Shown piece after piece: positions 13,002-24,819 of a stretch of DNA of 64,000 nucleotides. The stretch covers positions 806,001-870,000 of the forward strand of contig JAJNNY010000002.1 of the NCBI GenBank assembly GCA_022453515.1. The letters run 5' to 3'. The notes beneath the pieces are model-generated. The model was not told where the DNA came from. It saw nothing but the letters and a program-made list of their open reading frames with translations, and ran no database searches. The translations under genes and the position numbers were made by a program. The stretch comes from Astrocystis sublimbata (lineage: Eukaryota; Ascomycota; Sordariomycetes; Xylariales; Xylariaceae). The stretch's first letter is position 1; every line of letters begins with the position of its first letter.

Positions 13002-13460
13002 ATGCTGCTGGGATTCCGTTCTAGGAATCTAAGGGATTTCTTGATTTTGGCGTTTTGGCAAAGGTGGGAAGATGATGTAAAGGTCATGTCTTCAACAACA
13101 CTCGCGAGGTCGCGGTTAATGGGACCAAGGAACTTGGGCTCTGTGCTAGAGAGCGCTCACTCTCGACTTCGACTCTACTGGTTACATCTTAGTCGACCTC
13201 TGATGGCCTAATCCTATAGCTTTATGTATTTTACAGCATCAAGATCATGCACCACCAATTTTACCTGACGCAATAATCTTGATGAGAATCTTTCGCACCG
13301 GGAATTTAGTCCAATGTTAGGCTAGCAATTCGTATATGAGGCAATATAAAGGTGCCTTGAGTTGTGCTTCAATGTAGGGGCTGAAGTAACATGTTGAAGA
13401 CCAATTGATGAGAAGACACTTTGTAGCCTCGGCTTTGCAAGAGGACAGCAGCGCGCAATG

Positions 13461-13486
13461 CCAAGACTCCAAGACTCCAAGACTCC
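13461..13486. repeat. 8-base tandem repeat CCAAGACT
   Basis: Three exact copies plus two bases, period 8, downstream of the Ssr4 gene. Confidence 0.85.
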
Positions 13487-13671
13487 AGACTCAACAGGGG
13501 AAATAAGATGAGACGCAGCCGCTGGGGAATGCGGAGTTGGTGTTTCATGTCAGTCAGGGCCATCACCCGCGGCCAAGGCGGCCCAGACTGGTCTTTAGCC
13601 GCATAACTGATGGGATCATGTGGTGTGTGCTTTGCGTTCTGATTCTAACTGTTCTGAGTTCACAGGGGCAG

Positions 13672-13727
13672 CCAAGATCGGTTCGTCCAAGGTTGATACT
13701 GCCAAGGCTGATTCATCCAAAGTTGAT
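13672..13727. repeat. Degenerate 15-base tandem repeat, four units
   Basis: A CCAAGGTTGAT-like core recurs at 13672, 13687, 13702 and 13717, an exact 15-base period with 1-4 substitutions per unit. Because the period is a multiple of three, the plus-strand frame reads as a five-residue repeat (xPRLI). The open frame around it has no other support. Confidence 0.7.
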
Positions 13728-14749
13728 GTACCTAGGGTGCTAGGGTTGTTGTTCAGAGGCACGTTTGCTGATGCATTCAGTACCTAGAAGTATTTCAATT
13801 ACCGTTTTTTTTTTTTTTTTTTTAGCTGACGCTGCCATTGGTCGTCAATGGTCTTATATTTCCATGGTCTCGACAGGATGTTCGATCCATCAAGTAGTTG
13901 TGGAGGTGTATCACCGGCCCAGGCCGTCAACATACCCTCGTCACTCATCGAAACCAAACAGAGTTCAACAGCGTAGGCGACGCCGCTTCATCCTAGTCGA
14001 GATCCATGACTATGACATGACATGACATATTTAGGCCCAATCCAGCCTTGAAGAGGTTGTCTGTCATATACGTTTGTGCAAGATGCCTCGAGAACGCACA
14101 GCGGTCACCAAGCGGGCGGCTGGAGGCCAAGGCAGTCGAATGATGGATGGGTGGAAGCACCAGACCCTCCTGCCGCAGATCATCGAAAGCGGGAATAGCA
14201 TCACTCGCGCTCCAAATACGGGGGCAGAATAACATGGTCGATAATGTAACAGATTGGTGTGTCTGCCGTAGATCAACCCTTGCCAACGAAGCTCATACGA
14301 TGCGCTTCACGGCTTCGGCGCTTTCGCAAGACTATGTCTGCCGTTTGCCGTGATCCTCTCTTGCCGAGTAGTCTCTCTGCTTGTTTGTTCCGCCATATCC
14401 TCTTGCCTCCGTGTAGGCGGCTTTTTGTCTCTCTTTCTTGTTCTTGCTGGCCAATTTCTGTTCTTGCGCAAGTCGCTCATTATTTCACATCATTTATTTT
14501 ATTTCGTCGTTTTTTAATCTCCAACATCGTCTTTTAATAATTATACCTGCTGGTCAGCGTTCACTACTGCTGAGCAGTCGAGTTGTTACTCTCTCCCCTT
14601 CATTCTTGCAGCTTTGACATACATCCGATCCCGTGGTACGGACTAGGCATTCATTACATTCTTGAAGGATTGGTATCTGGGAAACGGGCAATCACAACAA
14701 TTTATCCATTGAGTGGTAATCATCACGAACTTTTCAAGAGTCATTCATC

Positions 14750-16194
14750 ATGAGACACGGTGAGATCGCCACCACGTTGGTGCTGCTCTTCGCAAGCGTC
14801 ACGTACGCCGTGCCAGCGAGAAATGTCAATATTGGTACCGTTCAGCTGGATTCCAGCGGATCATCTCTTTCCTCTCGATCAGAAGGCTTCCAGGGTGACA
14901 GCAACCATGCAAGACAGGACGACTCATCAGCCGGAGGCCTAGTCGCACTACCTGGCGCGCAGCTCACGTCAGGAGGACTGCAGCCCCTTCCGGGAACAGG
15001 CGCAACATCTAGTTCTGTTGCTGTGGTCGAGACGTCCGCTGTCGAAGAGACGACTTCTGCTGCTGCTGAGACAACATCGGCCGCAGCTGAGAGCTATGCC
15101 ATGGTTGAGGACATCGAATCAGACGTATGTAATTCCTAGAAGCTTGACATGGGAGTGAAGCAGTCAGTCATGGGGTGAGAGACACAGCTAACAAATAGCA
15201 GTCTACTGCCATTATTGCATCAAGCACTGAACTCCAGTCACTGAGCCCGTCCGTCACCTCTATCGCAAAGCTTCAGCCCTTGCCTGGAAAGGGCAGTGGT
15301 TCAAGCTCGGTCACAGGGCTTGTGCCCTTGCCAGGCTTGGGCAGCGTCGCGGCCACAACCACAGAGGTCGACAACGCTTTGCAGACGACCAGTTCGGATG
15401 CTGCTATGGAAGATTCCACTACTTCGGGAATCGCTAGTATTGAGACGACCGCCACCTCAGGGGCTCTCGAGTCACAAGAGACTACCGAGACCTTAGCTTC
15501 TTCTTCCGAAGCGGCGACCGCGTCGGCTGATGAGGAGATGTCAACTACCTTTTCCGTCTCAGCTTCCACTTCTGCCTCGGAAATGGCCTCAGCAAGCCTG
15601 GACATCGATATCACCACCACGGACATAGCCAGCGCCATCACCTCAAGCGAAGAAGCCGCCGCATCAGAAACCAGTGGTGCTGGACTCCTCCAGCCCCTGC
15701 CCGGCTCAGCAGCCGCTTCAGGATCGGCACCCGGATCTCTCATCGGCCTCCCCACCCCTCCTGCCTCCCTCCTCCCCAACGCTACCGCGTCTCTCGGTGG
15801 CTCGGGATCCGGGTCCGGGTCTGGGGTATTAGAGTCTGCCGTTGCCGGCGGCGCGTCACTGCAGCCACTCCCGACGGGCGCGGCCTCGGAAGCTGGGGAT
15901 CTGCAGCCTCTGCCTGGACAGCAGACATCAGGCGGGAGCCTCCAGCCACTCCCCGGCACGACGGGGTCGGCTGGTGTTGCAGATACCACGCTGGCGACCG
16001 CCACGGCAGGCTCCGAGTCGGTGTCGGCGTCGGCGTCCCTAAGCGGTGCGTTGGCTAGCGGCACGGCGCTGAACAACAACGGCAGTTCTACTGTTCCTGT
16101 TGACCAGAGTGCGGCGGCGAGGAGTGTGGGTGGTGTCTTGTTTGCTAGCTTTGTTGCGGGAGCGGTCGGGTGTTCTGGGGTGTTTCTACTGTAA
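14750..16194 (+). CDS. Secreted, GPI-anchor-type Ser/Thr-rich protein with repeated QPLPG motifs
   Basis: A probable cell-surface mannoprotein of unknown function. Exons 14750..15124 and 15202..16194 give 455 residues, and the 77-base intron has GTATGT and AGCAG ends. The N-terminus is a clear signal peptide (hydrophobic TTLVLLFASVTYA, likely cut before VPAR). The C-terminus is a hydrophobic tail after a Ser/Ala/Asn spacer (GGVLFASFVAGAVGCSGVFL), as expected for GPI attachment. The body is Ser/Thr/Ala-rich and should be heavily O-glycosylated. A short motif, L(Q/V)(P/A)LPG, recurs about eight times (GLVALPG, GLQPLPG, KLQPLPG, GLVPLPG, LLQPLPG, SLQPLP, DLQPLPG, SLQPLPG). I recognise no catalytic domain. 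A 371-codon open frame on the opposite strand is an antisense shadow of this biased composition. Confidence 0.82.
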
Positions 16195-16456
16195 TGAGTT
16201 ATGAATAGTGCCATGCATAGTTGAGATATATCAATTAGGAGGCAATCAGGTGCTTTTAATTGTGACCGCTCTCTAGGAGAGTGGAAGGGGAGAAGATGAC
16301 CACCATGTACCTTTTCAGCAATTCGGACACTCTCAATTGAAATCCTCAACACCATTACAAATCCAGGGAAACCCGGAAACGATGCCATGAATCACGACGT
16401 GTTGGTCGACATGTATTATTGTAGGTTATGACTGACTAGACGTTTAATGCCTTGAC

Positions 16457-18316
16457 CTACGACGAACTGGTCTTCCTCCACTCAGCTGCCCGGCGGGCTC
16501 CTCGGCCCTTGGCCTTGTTCTTCATCACATTCTTCTTGCCCTTCGTCTTACCGAACTTCAGGTCCTTGGGTCTGCCGTCTTTAGCACTAGCCCTGCGACC
16601 TTCGAAGATGAATTGCTCCGGCGGCTTGATGCCATCGCCGATCTCTTGCGGCTTGGAAGTGCTCTCCGCCCTATCTCGTGGTTTTCGGTTGTCGCCCTTG
16701 AATCCACGGTGCACCTTGGCCGCCGCAGCGCGACCGAAAAGCTTCCCCGTACGACCTGCCTGGGATTGCTGCTCCGGAGTGATCTTCGGCACATATTTTG
16801 TGCTCTTCTGCTTGCCCTCCGACTTCTTGAGAGCTTCGACACGCGCCTTCGTCGTGCGCTCCATAGCCAACGCTGTTTTGCGTGGGTCCTTGGCTCGTGA
16901 GACACGTAGTGCTCGGGGCAGCATCGGAGGGAACTTCTTTTCATTCAATAATAGCGCCGCCTCGACGTCATTGCCATCGTAGAACTGGACGTAGGCGAAG
17001 CCTTTGCCAACGCGGGTTTTGTCGTCGCGGGGGACGCGGACGCTTTCGACCTTACCCGCATGCTCTCCGAATACCTTCCATAGCCCCTCCTCGGTATCAG
17101 CGGGGATCTTGCGTCTCTTCTTCGTAGTCGTCTCCCCTTCGGCATTGGTGTTGACCACCGTCTCATCGTCGACAAAATCTAGGTTTCCAACAAAAACGCA
17201 TCGCCGTTGGTCAATTGCGGACGGATGCGCTACACTATCTACTCGCAAGTGCCGATCTAGAACAACGGTCCCGTTGAGGGCTTTAAGAGCTGTTCGCGAT
17301 GCTAGCGGAGTTGAGTAAACGGCATAGGCATTTGTGGACTTCGTGGTAGCGGACATGACCGATTTCGTGATGAACGCTGCACGTTTGGGCTTGGCGCCTG
17401 TTGAAAGCGGGATTGATCGAAATCGTATCGACTCTATCTTGTGCGGGCCAGTAGAAGGGTCGAGCTCAGACAACGGCGTTTCCAGATGAGATGTGAGGGT
17501 CTTCTTTGCCTTGGAAGAAGTGACCACCTCGATCGAGACGTTTCCCAGGAACAAGGTGCGGTTCGCCTTATCGAGCTCTACGTCGACATGTTCGGCCGGT
17601 TTCTGGAGGGACTCGTGAACCAGCGCGGTTTCGTCATCGTCGGACTCTTCAGCCCCATCCGCCTCTGCGTCTTTGGCTCCGCGGGCAGTCGAGGTCTCGA
17701 TTGTCTCGCCGGCTTCACCTCTGCGACGCTTTCCTTGCCTGTCCTCTTCCTCTTTCTCGTCCTCTTCGGCCAGCTTGCGCATGTACTTGTCTTCGAGGTC
17801 ATCGTGCTCGTCCTTTCGTTTTCTCTTGCGCTCTTTGCGTAGAGGCTTGGCTGACTCTAAGGGGGTTTCTGTTGGAGATGCTGATTCCTTGTCGCTCTCA
17901 TCAGTAACCGCATCTTGTTGGCCATCTGATTCCTCGTCGTCGTCGTCATCCTTATCCTCATCCTCATCCTCGAGCTCGCTCAGGGACTCGTCATCTTCCT
18001 GTTCATTATCGTCTGCACTCGACTCGGCGTTGGACCCTTTTCTCGGTTTCTTTGCCGTCTGTCGATGGTTCTTTGGCAACAGCTCTACGTAGCGATCCTT
18101 CGAGGGTGCTACTACTGGACCAGACTAGGGAGCAGGTTAGGCAACGAGAGAAGTCGAAGACGTGGAAGTGCACCTACGCTGCTTGCGAAAAGAGCATTTA
18201 GAGTGGGGTTTATAGCTTTGCTCGAGGCTACCAAGGTTGTTTTCCTGCGATAAGAAAGTTAATTGACTGGCCAGTTAATTATGTATCGAGATCAGTTACA
18301 CTCACGTTTTCGCCAT
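16457..18316 (-). CDS. NOP12: Nop12-type nucleolar RNA-binding protein, two RRMs
   Basis: A nucleolar protein needed for 60S subunit assembly and 5.8S processing in yeast. Reading from the 5' end, the exons are 18316..18306 (11 bases), 18244..18178 and 18124..16457, giving 581 residues. The long open frame alone has only TTG starts. Adding the two small upstream exons restores an ATG and the conserved N-terminus NPTLNALFASSSGPV found in Nop12 proteins. A long acidic Asp/Glu region (about residues 60-210) with basic patches (RKERKRKRKD) comes next. RRM1 begins TLFLGN near residue 216. RRM2 begins CVFVGNLDF near residue 335, with RNP1 KGFAYVQF. The C-terminal tail is very basic (KTKGKKNVMKNKAKGRG). 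It is convergent with the GPI-protein gene (262 bases) and divergent from the Dep1 gene. Confidence 0.92.
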
Positions 18317-20028
18317 GATACCTCAGTTGCTGGTCGTATCTGTCGCCACTGTCGTGATGGTGCGAACAGGACTATGTTGCTATCAGCACGTAGAAAAAAA
18401 GTTCGGGGCCATGCGCAGGACGACAGGGTTGTAAGGGTCCTATCTAGGACGGCAATCTACAATCTGCAACCAGCCCGCTTCAATGTTTTTGGTCTACAGA
18501 CTAACCTATCTAGGTAGGTAAAGACGTCAATAATTGGCACGCAAATAACAATGCCGAGTGTGGGAAATCGTTGGCGAACCTGGAATAAGTCGAAGCTCCC
18601 TGAATAAGTCGAAGGCCGCTCCCTGAAGAGTGTCATGAGACACTTCGACAATTCTTTAGCGTCACAAAGGCTTCAAATTTAGCAGCACCATGCTCTCTTG
18701 AGTATAGGTGATGCCTTACACTGGATCGTCACTTGACGCCCACCTGGTCCTAGGAACAAGTTGTTGGAATATTAGTTGGCGGCACGCAGGTATTAGGAGG
18801 AGCAGTGGACCTGGCAGACAGTACAAGCAGATAAACGTCGACTGAATAGCGCAGCTGGTCTTGACCTATAGGCTGTCTATGCTCCGGACACGGCTGCTGG
18901 CCATGATCAGACAAGAAGAATTCCATTACAGCTTCAGCAAACCCGCATTAGTTACAGGGGGTATGTTGACAACTGTCACCCACGGTCCGCTTTCCGATGC
19001 CATCGTTCATACGCTGAAACCTGTCTGATATAGCCTTATGGCCAAGTTCTGCTGAGCCGAATACCTACCTATATGTAGGGAACCATGAGTTGCTGATCCA
19101 GTAGGGAAACACTGCAGCGCGAATGATTGTGTTTACTTGAGTGACGTTGTGCAACGAGAAGCCTGAACTATGTTGGCACGGGTAACTCCTATAATCCGAA
19201 CTAAAGTAGGACTAGGTGTTTGCTTTATATATAAAAAGGACCATTAGGACAAAGTCATCAAGACGCGTTGGATGTCGTTTAATAGCTGCCTACTTGATGC
19301 ATGTGGTGTTGCGGCCTTGAATTAACTAACAACTTGGAAGTTCATCTCAATAAGGTTGTGCCTCAGCTGATGTTCGTGCTCAGAGGGGACGCGCACTCGT
19401 AGGTACCCGGACAGAGGTACTGATGTGGGACCATATATCCTCACCTTATCGATAAGCGCGGGTGCTGGTCTCGGCCGCCAAATGCCGTAAGTCGGTAACG
19501 TAACAAGCGCCGACTTTGCGCAGGGTGCACTGCACTGGCTTGGTCGCTTGCTGCGCGCCCCAATGCTCTGTAGGTACCTACCTAGGCCCAGTTCTCTCCC
19601 CGAGCGCAGCGCAGCGCAGCATGATCACGCTCTTGTCCTTGCGTGCCAACAAAGTACCTACTTTCTGCTTTCCTCTCCCGCACCCTCACCTCACCCTCAC
19701 CACTTTTCGCCTTTTACCTTCGCAGCGAGCGACCGAGCACTTTCGTCTTGTACAACTAAGTTCTCCTTCTCTTTACCCATCGTGGCGGTTAATACACCTG
19801 TTTCTCATGCTCAACACAATCCAATCTCTGAGCTCTTTGCCGTTCTCGCTTCCGCTACCCTTGCTTCCACTTCGTCTCTCCCAAAGCTCTCTGAAATCGT
19901 GACCCTCACCCTGCGCACTCGACACCACGATCCCGCCCCGGCGCCCACCAACGCTGCCGGCCACCTGCGTTGTCGCGTCCTCTCAATATTTCTGAAACCC
20001 GCCTACATCACCTACCTGCAGCTACGCA
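18317..20028. other. Divergent intergenic region Nop12/Dep1
   Basis: 1.7 kb with no gene seen. It contains AGGTAGGTA and GTACCTACCTAGGC elements near 18511 and 19572. The stretch from about 19650 to 20028 is CT-rich and looks like the leader of the Dep1 gene. An open frame at 19548-20084 runs through that leader and overlaps the start codon, but it begins without an ATG and I do not call it. Confidence 0.5.
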
Positions 20029-22175
20029 ATGGCAGCGGGCGACACAGCGCCTCCGCTGCTCTCCATCCCTCCCCCGCAAATTGAACCACTCTCGGACGAC
20101 GATGGTTCTAGTCCCCTCAGCGATGTCGAGGACAAGGACGAAGATCCTGACGATTTACATGACGTCGGGCGTATTGCTCTCGATGAGACCCATGACGAGA
20201 CCGACGAGTTAAGCTTTCCCGACAACCAATCTGACGCGAACGACACCGAAGCCGAGACCGAGCGTCTCTACGATACTCCCCAGCAGGTCACACGTCACCG
20301 AGATGTCGTCCTCGACAAGTCTGCGGACGCGCTGGTCTACGAACGTACTCCGAGTAAGCTGCGGCAAGTCGCCAAGGTGGCTGCTCGGGGTGACAATCTC
20401 AAAGGCACTCCCTTGTCCGACGATGACGTCTCAATGGCCTCCAGCCCTCCCGCGCAACCTATAGAAAGCCCAGGGAAGCTCCCATCCCCGACCCTAGATA
20501 TACTAGCCGAGGCGGCCGCAACACAAGAAGCTGAGACCCGGAAACGGAAGCGGTCCTCGATGCCGACTGAAGCTACCGAGGTCGACCAGCCTCCACGAAA
20601 ACGTGCCGACTCCGTCCCGGCACAAGGGCAGCCGACAGCGGTCGGTAAAGCGGCCACGGCCACTACTGACGAGGATGGTCCATCCCCGAAAACTCATAGC
20701 GAAGAGCATTCTGCCGACGAAGTTGTCAAGACCGCGACCGGTGGTGACGAGCCTCCTCCGCCGCCCCCCTCGGACCCTCTTACTAAAATCAGGAAACACA
20801 CTCGGAGTAGTTCAAGGAAGCTCAAAGGCGCCGACGAACCAGCCGAGGCAGACGCACCTACCGGGGACTCATTAGACGGTACGGCGCCTGAGGAAGAGGA
20901 AGCACACACTGGCGAAGACGAGCACATGGAAGTTGACGTGGATGAAGAAGCAGAAGCAGCGCAAAGAAACGAAGAAGAACGTATGGAAAGGCCACTGGCG
21001 ACCTCCCTGGACAGAGACACTGACTCCGCCGCCATAGTAGAAAGAAAAAAGGCAGCTTTCGAGCTACTTGGCTCAATCGAGTCAAGGTTTGCGACATTTA
21101 GAGAGAAGTACGCCCCGCATCCCATCTCCATCCACGCCCGACGCTGACTGGTCGCCAGACTTTACGAGGAACGATTAGAACAACTGAATAGAGAAGAGGC
21201 CATGTTGCGATCCGACAAACCCACACATCCAGACTATCTCGCCATGATGCACTGCGTGGATGCTCGAAGGGACGAGCGAGTGCGCGTAGCTGGTCGCGAG
21301 CTAGAGCTAAGGATCGAAGCATCCGAGAGAGGGGCGGTCGCTCGTAGGGCTCAGATCCATTCCCAATTCTTCCAAGCGGTGCGAGAGTCGCGGGAGAGGA
21401 TACTGGCGGAATTGGGCCAGCATTGGTACGACATACAACACGAGCGGAGGCGCAATGCCAACAATGTTCCCGAGTATGGTATTCGCTTCCCAAAAACCCA
21501 GGCTGAGCGCATACGAAATGCGCTCTCGTACAATCAAGAGGTATCCATCCTCTCGGGCATTGCTAAACACGAGGGCATGCCTGCTGCCCCTGACATGCGC
21601 GGTGCAGGCCCCCAGGAGCTCGAAGACGATTTCGACGCTATCAATGTAAGTCGGCAGGCTACTTCTCACCATCCGCGGCAAGTCCCTACTAACGCTTGTG
21701 TGTTCAGAGCAATAGGCAGCATGCACCGCGGCGCGCATTGCCTAGGCCAATGTACGCCGACTACGGTGGTGTGCCACTTGGAGAGGCTCTTGGCCCTGCT
21801 GGGGCCGAATTCTTGGAGCAGACCCCTTGGGCCAACCCGAACCACCCGTCCAACGCGCACCTCCTACAACGACAGCATTCCAACCACCACGAAGCGCATC
21901 TCAATGCCGTCTCAGGCGCATCAGCGTCCGCCGAGCCACGGCGACCGTCGAACCAGCCGAATCCATTTGCCATATCGTCGGATTCTCAGCCATTTAATGG
22001 TCATGCTAAACCATCCAAGGGCGTTCCGAGACAGCTAACAACCTCGCCTGAAGTCACCCGCGCGGCCAGTTTGCTGGAGCAAACGAGGACAATGGGCCGT
22101 GCAGTAGTGACGCCCAACACAAACGAGGTTAACCATCCGCGCAGCTACCCTGGGGCTGCGGTTGCCAGCTCTTAG
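20029..22175 (+). CDS. Sds3/Dep1-family subunit of the Rpd3-Sin3 histone deacetylase complex
   Basis: Sds3-like proteins are structural subunits of the large Rpd3/Sin3 deacetylase complex and act in transcriptional repression. Exons 20029..21107, 21159..21645 and 21708..22175 encode 677 residues. The first intron (51 bases) is supported by the conserved Sds3 core it rebuilds: FATFREK joined to LYEERLEQLNREEAM. That core is followed by HPDYLAMMHCVDARRDERV and a coiled coil (RRAQIHSQFFQAVRESRERI). The N-terminal half is acidic and disordered, with a Dep1-like opening IEPLSDDDGSSPLSDVEDKD and nuclear-localisation-type basic clusters (RKRKR, PRKRA). The C-terminal exon is low complexity. The family is well supported. 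Whether the Dep1 or Sds3 name applies is less certain. Confidence 0.85.
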
Positions 22176-22726
22176 TTAGGGCTTAACGAAGTGAATGAAA
22201 TGGTTCAGAAGCGGTGTGGTAGATGTGACAGCATTCGGAACAAGCGTGGTAGAGGAAGACGATGGCATAGTTCTTGATACCAGGTGCATTGCTATTTTTG
22301 AATGAGGCGTCTCATGAGCTATGGCTGTCACTTATCGGCGTTTGTTAGGGTTGGCATTGGGGCAAGCTTGATATTGTTTATTAATTGTCTAACAGGCTTC
22401 CAAGGCTGGTTGCCTCATACATGGTTTATTGCGACGCGGATCGCCACTGGTCGCTCATCGCTGTTTTTGTAGATATACCTTCAGGTGGCGTTTCAAATGG
22501 GTGTGCTGATTTGTGCCTCGGTCGGGCACACGATACCACCGAACTGTTGTTGTTTGGTTGTGGTTGCGCATGTTATTGTCCTTCCATGGATGTCTACCAG
22601 CATCGACGGAAGTCCTTTATATAGCTGGGTACGTACGTCCTATACAAAGTAATGGATCTTGACACTACCGCCAAATTGTAGACCCATGTCGTAATACCGC
22701 TCTCAATATCATTGTCGTCCCTTTTA
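22176..22726. other. Short convergent intergenic region
   Basis: 551 bases between the stops of the Dep1-like and Coa3 genes. Nothing recognised. Confidence 0.5.
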
Positions 22727-23144
22727 TTATTTCTGGGTAGATCGAGCGGGCGCATCTGGGACCTTGACGTCCTCGAACTCGTCTTGACCAATGGCTCGGA
22801 TCGTGTATATGTCTGATCACACAAAGATGAGCTGTATTAGAACTCTGCGCTGTGCCTCACTTCGTGTTCTCTGCGGAGATGAAGAGAGTGCAACCAGTCG
22901 GTCGGTGGGGGATTGGGCGGCTTACAGACGCCTATGGCGAAGGCGGCAACAGCAGAGCCGACGACGGCATTCTTGACGAGGTAGGGTTTCCGGGCGCGGA
23001 TCAGGGCAGGCGACTGTCTGGATGCGCGATCGTAGTAGGAGGAGCTTCCGAATCTATGTGGGACGGACATTGGCTGTTAGCTTGCTGGGTGGTCTGTCCG
23101 GTTCCCTAGGTATGTGTCCTGAGCTATACTTACCCAGGCGGCAT
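22727..23144 (-). CDS. COA3: Cytochrome c oxidase assembly factor 3 (Coa3)
   Basis: A small mitochondrial inner-membrane protein that works with Cox14 and Mss51 in Cox1 translation control and cytochrome oxidase assembly. Exons 23144..23134 (11 bases), 23053..22926 and 22812..22727 give 74 residues starting MPPGFGSSSYYDR. No single open frame shows the gene; I found it by splicing. The first intron has GTAAGT, a GCTAAC branch and ACATAG. The second has GTAAGC and GATCAG. The joined protein has the family order: SSYYDR, SPALIRARKPYLVKN, one membrane segment (AVVGSAVAAFAIGVYIYTI), then the intermembrane-space motif GQDEFEDVKVPDAP. A start at the ATG at 23070 is also possible, but it sits inside the first intron and gives an atypical N-terminus. 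It is divergent from the Pta1 gene. Confidence 0.9.
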
Positions 23145-24819
23145 CTTGACTGGTGTTCTCTCCGGCTAAGCCTTGTTCTCCTGGCTGATGCGACAAAGAT
23201 GGGATGGTGTGGTGTGGGCAGACACTGGCCGATGAATTGTATCTGAGGCTTAGAATGATATCAGATGTTTAATTACCTACTAGGCAGGAGGTACCTTACC
23301 TTAAGTATCTAACTTACTTATGTAATCAGAGCAAACACCTGCGCAGGTATTGGCTGCCCGTTCTTTTAAAACCAACGCCGTCGTTACGATTAGCGCTACC
23401 GTAAATAACCAATTGTTTTACTCACTGGGTGGACCGTTTTATCCCAAAACGGATTTTGGTATGCAAAACAGATAACTCAACCCAACTTCCTAGGAAGTCG
23501 CCCGAGGGCCCTAATCCTACAGCCGTAGACACGACCCTTATTGTCCACCACGCCGCCCAGTCTCCCTTAGCATCTGTGAACACGTGCCCGTGGAGTGGTA
23601 GGCTGGCAGCCTCTCATCGACAAGATCTACATGAAGATGAAGATATTCTTGAGACAAGGTTGTCAGCCACGATATCCCAATTGTTAATTTAGGTTCATCA
23701 GATCAATTAGGTAGAGCTTTCCCTGGTATTGTGCCCGCTATGAGACCTATCTTAAATCATAATTATTTAATTCAAGATTTTAGCTGGTTTTACTGGTGCA
23801 GAAGGATTTTTTTTTTGTTTCAGTAAGAGAACCTCACAAATCTATATTGGGCGAAGCAGTACTGTACCTCGCTTTGTTCATACATAGTACATCATGGTTT
23901 AGGTCGATTTCGTCACATTTGCTCCACAGATAACCTACATGTAGGTACTTACATAAGGCGCGCTGTGATGCCATAAACTAGTCTATTTTGGGCTAGTTTG
24001 GATCCTCTGTAGGAGGTGCCTGGCGAGCGTTAGGCGGGCTCCACCCAACCCATCCATGTCTCTGCGCGCGCTCTTGAGTGTTGAGGAAAGTCAAGGCTGC
24101 CCGTGAGTCCTTCACGACGCTTTTAATTGTCGTCACCATCTGCCACAACTGCAATACTTGAGGTGCCGGCCTCTCTTCGCCGCTGTTCGACCTTTCTTCG
24201 ATCCGCTAGCCCCGAGAAGTCTTTCGTTTTACTGACCGGTAAGCCTGAATTGATGCTGGAGACGCGTGCATTGTCTGCCGCGGTGGACGAAGGCCGGTCC
24301 CCAACTGACATCACCAAGCAGGTACACAGCACGCAGCACGCAGCGCAACAACCGATCACTGCCCATCGCAATCCGCAATCCGCAATCTAACTTTCTCATC
24401 ATCACCATCATCCTCATCCTCCTCCTCGCCTTCATCTCCACCACCACCACCACCAATTACCAACCACCAACCATCGACAATACACCCCCGACGCCTGCTC
24501 ATAACCCCTCTACCGCGTACAGCCAGAACTTGGGAACGACTGATGTCCACAGTTAGTTAGCCGACTCATTGACACCAACTAACACCAGCCCATTGTGTCT
24601 ACCGCGCTTGTGCTTCCTAGCTGCGCGGCCATCGGGCTGTGCTGCGACGATAGACCGGCTGGTTGCTTGACCGCGGCTTCACATCGTCATAGTCGGGGCG
24701 TCGGGCATACATGCCATCCATGCCCTTGGTTGTTGCCATCCGTAGTTGTGCTCGAAATCCCCAATCCCAATGTTGGCTTTCTTCAGATAGTTTGAGTTAG
24801 TACTATACATGTTGTAAAC
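23145..24819. other. Divergent intergenic region Coa3/Pta1
   Basis: 1.7 kb with no supported gene. It contains a CAT/CCT/CCA low-complexity stretch at 24395-24460 and a pyrimidine-rich region before the Pta1 start. Opposite open frames of 60-96 codons overlap in this simple sequence. Confidence 0.5.

Larger units (their letters stand above)
13002..14749. other. Intergenic, with short tandem repeats
   Basis: No supported gene over 1.75 kb. It holds two short tandem repeats (listed separately), an 18-base T run near 13806 and the leader region of the secreted protein gene. Open frames are short and without domains. Confidence 0.5.

Noticed and set aside
13461..13727. Short tandem repeats considered as a CRISPR array
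   Set aside because: Units are 8 and 15 bases with no spacers, and this is a eukaryotic nuclear sequence.
15273..16388. 371-codon open frame antisense to the secreted Ser/Thr-rich protein
   Set aside because: It mirrors the biased codons of the plus-strand gene, which has a signal peptide, GPI tail and proper splice. The antisense reading has no domain and no ATG-supported start context.
19548..20084. 178-codon open frame in the Dep1 leader
   Set aside because: Pyrimidine-rich leader sequence with no recognisable domain, overlapping the start of the real gene in another frame.
23070..23070. ATG at 23070 as the Coa3 start
   Set aside because: It falls inside an intron with strong donor, branch and acceptor signals. 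The upstream 11-base exon gives the family-like N-terminus MPPGFGSSSYYDR.
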